Origin: Cladocopium goreaui
Lineage: Eukaryota; Sar; Dinophyceae; Suessiales; Symbiodiniaceae
Length of the DNA: 64,000 nucleotides
Assembly: GCA_947184155.2 (NCBI GenBank)
Contig: CAMXCT020000843.1
Span: 140,754-204,753, forward strand
Direction: 5' to 3'
This document shows positions 56,939 to 64,000 of the stretch, piece after piece. The notes under the pieces are model-generated. The model saw nothing but the letters and a program-made list of their open reading frames with translations. It searched no databases and was not told the DNA's origin. The first letter of the stretch is position 1; each line of letters opens with the position of its first letter. The position numbers and the translations under genes were made by a program.

Positions 56939-57111
56939 GACAATGCGTCGAGTATGGGCCAACAGGTAAATGGAGCCGAGTTTGAGGGTAAGCCTGCTGG
57001 AAAAGCACTGTTCCGTGATCCAATAGATGCAAATAAGGTCCAAAGGGGTGAGACTTTCAGCAAGGTGTGAGCAGTGAAACGTAAGCGTCAGCGGCAAGAC
57101 AGTTCAGGATT

Positions 57112-59666
57112 TTACCACAATAAGGAAACGTGTAAATATTGACGAATCGGCTTGGCAGCAGCGAAGAGATCGGACTCGGCGAAACCGGCTGATCTGTACA
57201 AACGATGCAATGCGGCAAAACCTCGTGTCCGTTCATGTGTGGGGTGCGCACATTTGGCGACCAGAAATAATCGTGAAACAAAGCCTGAAAGTTGGACGGC
57301 CAAAGGTGATGCGGAGAATGGCGCCATGACCTGGTTGAGGTCGCGTGGAGGGCTGTAGCGGAGGGCAAAAGGCTCGAACTCGATGCAAAAGCCCAAGAAC
57401 TCCTGGTCCGGTTCAGTTTCCAAAATGATAGGATGGCCGTAGAACTCCGGGTGGAGGAAATTGGCGAAGCAAATTTCGTAGTCCCAGCTGGGGTCCGACA
57501 AGCACAATCTGTTGTCCACATAGCGAAGGAGGCGAGCTGTAAGATCCATGTTGCTAAGGGTGGTACGGTAAGTTTTGTACCAGATTTCTTCGGACAGTGC
57601 GACAACCATCATGCACAAAGCTGGACTCAGTGGGGAGCCCATAGGGGATCCTCGGATTTGTTCAAAAACCCTAGTGCCGATGGAGAATTGAGGATGGAGA
57701 ATTGAGTCATCTTCAAGGACATAAGGATGATGCGTTCAATGTCCCGAATGAAGATCTTCCTGGTCACATTGAGTGTACGGCATGTGCGGCCTTTTACTAC
57801 GTCCCCTGTGTTGTTGCCCGGAGTTGCCTTCACGGAGATGATCTCATCGGGGGCGGTATTCATGAGGGGCGAGAGGAACTGCAGGGTCAGTCGCCAGCTC
57901 GCGATGAAGCGGTCCGTGTCAATGCTTGTGAAAAAGCCCGCAAGATCTTGGTTGTGTATTCGTGGAGTGGGGAGCGAATCAAAGTCAGTGTCCTTGAGGA
58001 GCTTGATGAGATCGAATACATCACCCCTGGCCAGGTTGTGGGGAAACGCTTGAGGTAGAAGGTTGTAAATCAGCTTGGCGGTGCAGTTCAACATAGGTCG
58101 GAAAGGTGCCGTGAAGAAGCTGACAATAGGTCGTCCCGCCTTGAACTGTTTTTTCCTTTTGGGTAGAACATAGGCGTTCGGCAGATCTCGTCCAGCACCA
58201 AGTGCCCATGGGTATGAATTGCCAAAATGGCGATTGATCTCGGCGATGGTCCGCTCGATGATGTCGCTCGGGCTTTGCTCCAATTTGCGAAATACCAACG
58301 GGTCGGCAAAGGTGGTAGTGAGGCACTGGAAGTAGAGCACGGGGCAGTAGATTCGTAGGGATGTGGCTCGTTTGTCCTCGTTGTGGAAGACGGCTTCTGG
58401 AAAAAGACGTTTGAAACGGCTAATGTCTTTGTGAGTGATGTGGTTGTTGAGTGTGTGGTAGTGGGATTGAATAGAACGATGCCAAAGCTCATCAATATGG
58501 GGCTTTTGTAAGGAAGGGAGTGAGTGTCGGGTAGTCCATGTCCGCAAAGCCAGGCGAAGCGATGTCTGGATTTCTTTGGAAGGTGGGAAGATTTTGTTTT
58601 GAAGCGAACCAGTCGCAATGGATGTGTGTGGGCCATCATCAAAATGTAGGTTGTCGCCGTCGAGGACCAGGTGTTGATCGGGTGGGAGACCACGAAGAGC
58701 ATGAGGTCGCAAGGCATCACAGGCACACTTTGGGGTTTCGCCGTCAGCCCATTTGGTAGCGGCTTCTTTGTGATTGCACAAGCTATCCATCACCGAGGGG
58801 AACTTTGTGAAGACAATCGCCGTGGAAGGAGTCTGCAATGTGGTGTTGTAGTGTCGGGTTTGATGAACGTGGGAGGGGAGTAGGCGTCGAAGATCCCGAG
58901 TCCAATTGGGGCATAGTAGCCAAGGCGCACGAAGAGGAACCGGTTTTTTGACTCGTTTGGCTTTCCAGAAGGTCAAAGCTCGGTCAACGGCATTGACGGC
59001 GTACGACCTTTGGGGTTCTCCGAGGTTGTTGGCAAGACGTCGAATAAAATAGCAGCCTTGAACTCCAATTTCGTTGGATCGTAATTTCTTCTCCATGTGG
59101 AAGCGTCGAACGGAGTTACTGCCCAAATCCTGGATAATCTCCCAGAGTTGTACTCGTCGATGAAAGAGAGGACTGTGAAGAGCGTGTCGAACATGATGGG
59201 GTGTAGATCGCCAACGAAGCTTCCGCCACAAGGAGAATGTTCCAAATTGCCGAGAGGCAGAAAATTTGGTACGTGCAATGAGTCCCTTTCGGCAGTTGAA
59301 AAACTGGTAAATGAACGGAGTGTTCAATCGAGGTTGCCACAGTTGAATTAAGGCCTGTTCCAAGGCCCAAAAGTTGGATTTATTGGTGTAGATCGGGAAA
59401 ACAGACCACATCCAGAAATTGTCAAATCGACACCAAAACCGTAAGGCTACTTCGGCCAGCACGAATTTATGTTGTTGCACTTGCAGAAATTTCCGATAGC
59501 GAGAGTGTTCGCGGTCTAAAACAAATGAGGACGTGGAGCCAATGTAAAACTTAGGTTGAAAATTCGCAATGTGGCAGAAACGAATATACACCGCCTGGGG
59601 ATGCTTGAAACATTGGAGAGCGACAGACAAGTCATCCCAGGATCTGCAAAAGAAAATACTCTGCAT
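57112..59666 (-). pseudogene. Cluster ORF D, GIY-YIG endonuclease-reverse transcriptase, frameshifted
   Basis: Start ATG at 59,666. Residues 24-115 form a GIY-YIG-like nuclease: AVYIRF (Tyr 27), FYIGST (41-43 = YIG at 59,546-59,538), Arg-rich DREHSRYRKF, and Glu 103 in ALEQALIQLWQPRLN. A CACDAL cysteine pair lies mid-protein. The RT follows: AYVLPKRKKQFKAGRPIVSF, NQDLAGFFTSIDTDRF, then GSPMGSPLSPALC (about 57,620-57,654) and RYVDNRLCLSD (57,525-57,511), and a thumb-like FLGFCIEFEPF. Nuclease before RT is the permuted order described for some Penelope-like elements. Motif C is YVDN, not YVDD/YADD. An exact 14 bp tandem duplication (57,679-57,706) shifts the frame just before GSPMGSPLSP. The frame ends at TAA 57,112. 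Confidence 0.75.
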
Positions 59667-59898
59667 CGGAGTGCCTTTTTAGCAAGGCTTGGAGTTTCGG
59701 ATTGGCCCGTGGATGTAACAATACATATTGGCCCATCAATACTGTTTGAAGCATCCGAAAAGCAAAAAAGACATCAACAGAAGGGGACAACGTGAAAGGA
59801 GTCAATAGTGCGAGAACAAGAATACAGGAATGAGCCACGGCCAAAGTTCGCATAATGTTGGCTGCTTTTGAGCCAGGTGCTTTCAAATATGCTGCTAG

Positions 59899-60429
59899 TC
59901 AGGATTGCATCAATAACGCCACCGTCATGACCTTGAGGACTACTTCATCCGTGGAGGCCCCCTTGTGTTTGCAAGGGTCGATACCCATAGCCACGCTTGC
60001 GCGTTGGATAGTTTTCGAAGCATCATCGGGTTGGTTTTGCCACCATTCATTGACCTTTTCCAAGTTCTTCTCCAGGATGTCCTGTTTGGGCTGTGGTAGC
60101 TTCAAAGCTTTCAACCACTTGGTGTATTGAGTGTCCGACAATGATGTGGGTTGGTTGTCAACGAGCCAAGTGTTCACGGAGCCCGGAGAAATAAGCAGAG
60201 TTGAGGGTTCAAAGGTCGTAGACGCGGCAGGTTGTCCTTGAAGTGCACGTCCAATCGGTGTCGTGGCTGGAGTGGAGCCCGGAGGTGCAGTAGTTGGTGA
60301 CGTAGTAGCGGCCGATTTGACCTTGGCCAGTTCTGCCTCCAGTTCAAGAATGCGTTGTTGGCTGGCCACGTCAGCAGAAGGTTGAGTCGGGAGCCAAGAT
60401 TGGAGAAGTTGAGCAACATCTTTGGCCAT
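59899..60429 (-). CDS. Cluster ORF C, small Gag-like or unknown protein
   Basis: MAKDVAQLLQSWLPTQPSAD is followed by a heptad-like segment (RILELEAELAKVK), a P/T-rich linker, and a helical C-terminal domain with TQYTKWLKALKLPQPKQDIL, EKNLEKVNEWWQNQPDDASK and DEVVLKVMTVALLMQS. It is 176 residues. The ATG has a favourable AAAACATGG context and lies only 18 bp after ORF B. The length, coiled coil and helical domain would suit a structural nucleocapsid-type protein of a retroelement, but no zinc knuckle is present, so this is a guess. Confidence 0.55.
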   Translation of the reverse strand: MAKDVAQLLQSWLPTQPSADVASQQRILELEAELAKVKSAATTSPTTAPPGSTPATTPIGRALQGQPAASTTFEPSTLLISPGSVNTWLVDNQPTSLSDTQYTKWLKALKLPQPKQDILEKNLEKVNEWWQNQPDDASKTIQRASVAMGIDPCKHKGASTDEVVLKVMTVALLMQS

Positions 60430-60447
60430 GTTTTGGGTGGCCTCCTT

Positions 60448-61203
60448 TTAGTTGAGACATTGGCCTGCTGAACGAGCTCGGAATGTAGCGAGTTTGTCCA
60501 AGTCTACATTGCGAGTGCGTAGTTGTGACACCAATTCGGCCACAAATACTGTAGTGCCTATGTTGTCAAAAGGAAGGACGAAGGTTTCTCTTCCGTATGC
60601 AACTCGGCGAAGCCAAGTATTGTGTAAGCCCTGGTACAAGAACTTCCAGAGTGGGACTTGTAAAGGATCCATCCCTTCAATGTCCTTGTAGCTTGAAAAT
60701 CTGCTCTGTCGGATTCTAGAAGCGAAGTCCAAACCATTGATCTTGTTGGAGTCGTGGAAGTCGACATCAGGTTTCCAATTCTCAACTGGTGGGATTTCAA
60801 TTGGTCTGCATGTATATCCTTCGTTGACAGAAGAACTTGCTCCTGGGGATGACATAGGTCTCGGTGATCTCGGTGTAAAAGGGTGACGTTGAGGTGCAAA
60901 ACTGGCGTTGTTGGGGGGGGTCTGTGAGCTCGGAGGCGGCGTGGGCGGAAAAGGTGCCGTAGGCGAAGTCCATGGTGGGCGTGTTGGGAACGATGGAGAC
61001 GTAGGCGGTGGAGGCGGTATTCCGGATGGGTTCCAAAAGGGTCGATGGGTCGTCATGGCATAGTGCAACGGGCCACGGAACGCCGGTACTGCTTGGTGCC
61101 AACCATGTGGATGACGAGGTGGTGTGCGCGAGCGATCCGGCTGGGAAGGAGGAATTCCATTCATATCCGCGCTGTATTGGGAGATCAGGTCCTGGGACGC
61201 CAT
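60448..61203 (-). CDS. Cluster ORF B, proline-rich protein with conserved C-terminal domain
   Basis: I choose the ATG at 61,203 (MASQDLISQYSADMNG). Frames further upstream contain acceptor-like CATTTCTCGCAG and CATTCGGCAG. The product is about 251 residues. The first ~150 are proline-rich and disordered (IPPPPPTSPSFPTRPPWTSP). The remainder is protein-like: VENWKPDVDFHDSNKINGLD, LQVPLWKFLYQGLHNTWLRR and LPFDNIGTTVFVAELVSQLR. No known family. It ends TAA 18 bp before ORF C, too close for a separate trans-splice acceptor, so B and C may be expressed from one mRNA. Confidence 0.55.
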   Translation of the reverse strand: MASQDLISQYSADMNGIPPSQPDRSRTPPRHPHGWHQAVPAFRGPLHYAMTTHRPFWNPSGIPPPPPTSPSFPTRPPWTSPTAPFPPTPPPSSQTPPNNASFAPQRHPFTPRSPRPMSSPGASSSVNEGYTCRPIEIPPVENWKPDVDFHDSNKINGLDFASRIRQSRFSSYKDIEGMDPLQVPLWKFLYQGLHNTWLRRVAYGRETFVLPFDNIGTTVFVAELVSQLRTRNVDLDKLATFRARSAGQCLN

Positions 61204-61546
61204 GAGGTAGAGAGGGTCACAAGACAATAGGTCAAAATGCGCTCGAACTGCCGAATGAAAGCTGCGAGAAATGTCAGGGTGAGACAAGGATAGTGTGCGA
61301 GTGAAAAAGTGAAACATAATACGAGGTTCCAGTGTGTGAAACATAAGGTGAAAACGAATCTTGCGCAAGGATCCACAATATGAGCATGCGGCGAGTCACA
61401 AACCTTTTGAGGAAGAAGTGGCAGCAGTACCGAATGTCGGGAGAAGCATTGTTACTCCAAAATAATCGGGCAGGGCCACTAGGCTCACTGAATCGCCGAC
61501 GTAGAATAGTCGATACTTGTTCTGGTACTCCTCAAGGGTAAAGAAT

Positions 61547-64000
61547 TCACCAACGAGATTTGGAGTGGTGGGTCGAATGTCGAGAACGAGGTCGGCCTTC
61601 ATGGTGCTGGTCGCGAGAATGGTCGTCGTAATATGAGGATCGGCGATCTCGGCGGCTGTAGGTGGAATTGTCCCAAGCAGCATTGTCATGCCAAGATCGG
61701 CGAGCATAGTCCCGGGAGCCAGGGGTAGCAGTCTCGCGGCGGCTCGGTGTATTGTGAGAGTCGTCCGGGGCCGGCTCCGAAGGTTCTGGGGCGTCGGCAG
61801 AAGGGTCAGGTCGTACTGGACGTGCAGAATCATCAGGAGGTTCCGAAGGTGCATTGGTCTCCGCAGTCTGGTGTGTGATCAAGCCCGGGAAAACCTGGTG
61901 AGTGGAGGCGACGTAGCATATAGATGCAGCGCTTGTGTTCATAGCCGTTGCATTGTCTTTGCCCTTGGCGATGCCCGCAAGGTTGCACAAGCGTTGGATT
62001 TGGTCATTTCCTCCAGCTAGGGCACGGATGCATTTGGGTGAGCGGCATATGGCCAGCAGGCCTGATGGGTTTTGTCCTTTGCCTATTTTGTAAAGCTGAG
62101 AGGTACAAATCCTGACAGCATAGCCGGGTAGGTTGTCGGTGTCTGCGATCTCAGAGGACATTCCGAAGAACCCGTAACACGGGTATTGGGTCGGTATACC
62201 GGCTTCGTTTTTTGTCCAAGTTGCCGGGCGGATGCAGTCTTCAGCAAGAATTTTGGCAACTGATTCCCAACTTGTCTTGTGGTAGATCAGGTAGGTGCCC
62301 ATGTGTTCGCCACGGTAGATTAGTTTCTTCTTCAATCCTGTGGGAACCGTGATGGTCAGCAAGTTCTCTGGTTCAATATAGAAGGCTTGTGTTTGCTTTG
62401 CAAGTTCGATGTCCAGTAAGTCGGATTGTGCAAAGGCCCTGGCAATATTCCTGACGGTGGCTTGGCTCGCTTTGATCCAAATACAATGGTTGTTGACGGT
62501 GCGGTATGGTTTAGCCAACTGTTCGAACATCGCGTCCACAAACTGGTTGAAGAGCTGCAAGATAGCCGGGGTCAATGATTGGCGTAGAGGAACAACATGA
62601 TCGGGGCCAAGCTCGGTCAGGCATCGAACTCTATGGGGGTCATTGGCCGCCGCCACCATTTCATCGAGGTCGATGTCATTCGTGTCAAACTTGGTGAGCG
62701 AAATGGTATCAGCAACCTCAGAATTTTCACTGTCGCCGTCCGGAACTCGGAAGGACACCGCGCCGAGTGGTGCTGAAGTGTGGGTTGGTGGGTTGGTTTG
62801 TGGTTCCGATGGTGGTGGATCAGTAGGAGAATTGGGTCGAGCAGTGTGGTGGTAGGCGTCGTTGTAGTGGCTTTCGTTCCATGTACCCCAGGTGTCATCA
62901 GCATCAGGAGTAGGAATGTAGTTCGGATTGGATGGGTTTGCAGCAGGTCGAAGTATGACTTCACGGCCTCGGGATCGGTGACGTGTCGCGGAGCGTGGGC
63001 GTGGATGGGAGCGGTGACGTCGAGGGACCACAGGAGAGCGGCGTCGTGGTGGTGAGCGTCGTCTGTATGGAGATGGTGTTCTGCGGCTCTTGTCGGGTTT
63101 CGTAGATGATCGATGACGAGGGAGAGGAGAACGAGGTCGCTCTGTACGTGGAGGAGAATGGCGAAGGCGATAGGAATGTACAGAAGGTCGATGGGAACGT
63201 GATCTTGGAGTTCGGGATCGTGGTCGGCGTGTTGGTGGTGGTGGACCGTGTGGTTGGTGAGGAGGAGCGATGGTTGGAGCTGGGACAATGCGATGGTCCT
63301 GAACGTCCGGTTCGGTGGGTCTGGCCTTTGGTGCAGGTGGAGGCGTGGCGATCAGTGGTGGTGTAGGTGTAGGTGGCGGTATCTGTGGTGTAGGATTCGG
63401 TGGATGTTCATCTTGTTGAAGAAGGAGTTGACGTTGTTCGTGTGCCCGTTGAGAATCCATGAGTAATAGTTGCTGAGCTTGGATAAGTCGAACAGATTCG
63501 GCCAGTTGTTGTGCGGTGGAACCCAGGGATGCAAGTTCAGGTGGAACGGATGAAGTCGATGCTGTCTGAGGTGTCGATGGTGTAGCGTGAGGAGGGGTTT
63601 TCGGAGCTGGTCTGCGCGGTCGATCCGGTCTTTTGTCAGAGCGATGCCTGGGAGCTGCTTTGACTGCTGGGGGCCGTGGTGAAGGCTCATTTGGAGGGAT
63701 CGTCGATGCGTCCATCTGTAATGGAGGTTGAATGTGGTGAGGTGGGTATGGAGAACTGGGCAAAGGAGTCGGTGTCATAGTCGATGTAGGTGGTGTAGTC
63801 GATGTAGGGGATGGAGCCGAAGTGGAAGGCCACGCGGGTGGAGCGGTAGGTGCCATAGGAGATGGAAAAGTCGACGGAGCGGTGTGTACCATAGTTGGTT
63901 CAGGAGCCAAAGGTGAAGGCATGGTGGGTACAAGTTGTGGACCTGGTACTGCATGAGGAGCCGAAGTCAATGAGGTGAACGGCAACGATGTTGGGGCGGA
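61547..64000 (-). CDS. Cluster ORF A, large RS- and proline-rich protein, N-terminus beyond window
   Basis: The frame is open to the window edge, so the start is unseen. The N-terminal ~400 residues are proline-rich, then an RS/RP-rich block (RRRSPPRRRSPVVPRRHRSH) and an acidic spacer. Next is a folded-looking domain containing QLFNQFVDAMFEQLAKPYRT and GTYLIYHKTSWESVAKILAE, then YPCYGFFGMSSEIADTDNLP. The H-[KG]-T-S word followed by an IL..I.P stretch resembles the NAD-site start of ADP-ribosyltransferase folds (PARP/Tpt1), a weak resemblance. The C-terminus is again RS-rich. A different frame downstream (61,396-61,570) reads FTLEEYQNKYRLFYVGDSVS and ends SSSKGL, so the real C-terminus may lie there after a frame change. 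Confidence 0.55.
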   Translation of the reverse strand, partial: SAPTSLPFTSLTSAPHAVPGPQLVPTMPSPLAPEPTMVHTAPSTFPSPMAPTAPPAWPSTSAPSPTSTTPPTSTMTPTPLPSSPYPPHHIQPPLQMDASTIPPNEPSPRPPAVKAAPRHRSDKRPDRPRRPAPKTPPHATPSTPQTASTSSVPPELASLGSTAQQLAESVRLIQAQQLLLMDSQRAHEQRQLLLQQDEHPPNPTPQIPPPTPTPPLIATPPPAPKARPTEPDVQDHRIVPAPTIAPPHQPHGPPPPTRRPRSRTPRSRSHRPSVHSYRLRHSPPRTERPRSPLPRHRSSTKPDKSRRTPSPYRRRSPPRRRSPVVPRRHRSHPRPRSATRHRSRGREVILRPAANPSNPNYIPTPDADDTWGTWNESHYNDAYHHTARPNSPTDPPPSEPQTNPPTHTSAPLGAVSFRVPDGDSENSEVADTISLTKFDTNDIDLDEMVAAANDPHRVRCLTELGPDHVVPLRQSLTPAILQLFNQFVDAMFEQLAKPYRTVNNHCIWIKASQATVRNIARAFAQSDLLDIELAKQTQAFYIEPENLLTITVPTGLKKKLIYRGEHMGTYLIYHKTSWESVAKILAEDCIRPATWTKNEAGIPTQYPCYGFFGMSSEIADTDNLPGYAVRICTSQLYKIGKGQNPSGLLAICRSPKCIRALAGGNDQIQRLCNLAGIAKGKDNATAMNTSAASICYVASTHQVFPGLITHQTAETNAPSEPPDDSARPVRPDPSADAPEPSEPAPDDSHNTPSRRETATPGSRDYARRSWHDNAAWDNSTYSRRDRRSSYYDDHSRDQHHEGRPRSRHSTHHSKSRW

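Larger units (their letters stand above)
52786..64000 (-). mobile_element. Candidate large multi-ORF retroelement or virus-like element (ORFs A-I)
   Basis: Nine ORFs on one strand are separated by 18-345 bp in a genome region that is otherwise almost gene-free. The cluster carries an RT with a GIY-YIG nuclease, a Myb-like protein, a large RS/proline-rich protein and two copies of a two-gene cassette. Polypyrimidine-AG words precede ORFs B, F, G, H and I. No termini were found: the left end lies somewhere below 52.8 kb and the right end beyond the window. Penelope-like retroelements usually encode one or two ORFs, so if the unit is one element it is unusually gene-rich. Alternatives are a cluster of host genes next to a retroelement, or an integrated DNA virus fragment. 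Confidence 0.5.

Overview
ORGANISM. The window looks like nuclear DNA of a dinoflagellate, most likely in the Symbiodiniaceae/Suessiales range. The reasons are very low gene density, abundant satellites and microsatellites, short exon-like blocks inside long non-coding DNA, a Ty1/copia element with gag, protease and integrase sequences of the type common in those genomes, and a compact one-strand ORF cluster around a GIY-YIG reverse transcriptase. This is inference from sequence style; no rRNA or barcode gene is present. No tRNA, rRNA, CRISPR array or prokaryotic operon was seen.

LAYOUT. (1) 1-14.4 kb: AT-rich, essentially gene-free DNA with (TA)n tracts and at least five families of small palindromic MITE-like elements, one nested in another. 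(2) 14.4-20.3 kb: a ~1.49 kb tandem duplication filled with a palindromic GGTTCC-G-GGAACC motif, then an ~88 bp repeat array and a ~98 bp satellite of about 20 copies whose units each carry a 3'-splice-site-like core. (3) 20.76-23.48 kb and 38.61-47.45 kb: two direct paralogous multi-exon loci of unknown function. They share a nearly identical 1.38 kb 5' block, while their downstream exons are only about 70% alike. The second is inflated by a microsatellite and a 3.3 kb satellite of ~138-141 bp units. (4) 24,360-33,269: a complete Ty1/copia retrotransposon between the paralogs, with 163 bp LTRs differing at one base and a perfect 5 bp target duplication. Its reading frame is broken by several frameshifts and a stop, and it carries a cytosine-methyltransferase-like module between protease and integrase. 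(5) 33.3-38.6 and 47.5-52.8 kb: mostly non-coding DNA with scattered candidate exons and microsatellites. (6) 52.8-64.0 kb: nine closely packed minus-strand ORFs (here A to I, 5'->3' on the minus strand), with A running off the window edge.

HOW THE PARTS RELATE. Cluster A-I is the most interesting part. It has a proline/RS-rich protein, two small Gag-like or unknown proteins, an RT with an N-terminal GIY-YIG nuclease (as in permuted Penelope-like elements), a Myb/SANT-like protein, and a two-gene cassette present twice (F-G and H-I). Polypyrimidine-AG sequences lie upstream of several of the ORFs, so the cluster could be transcribed as one RNA and separated by spliced-leader trans-splicing. 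I propose it is a large multi-ORF retroelement or an integrated virus-like element. In both retroelements, several inactivating frameshifts are exact short tandem duplications (4, 7, 7 and 14 bp).
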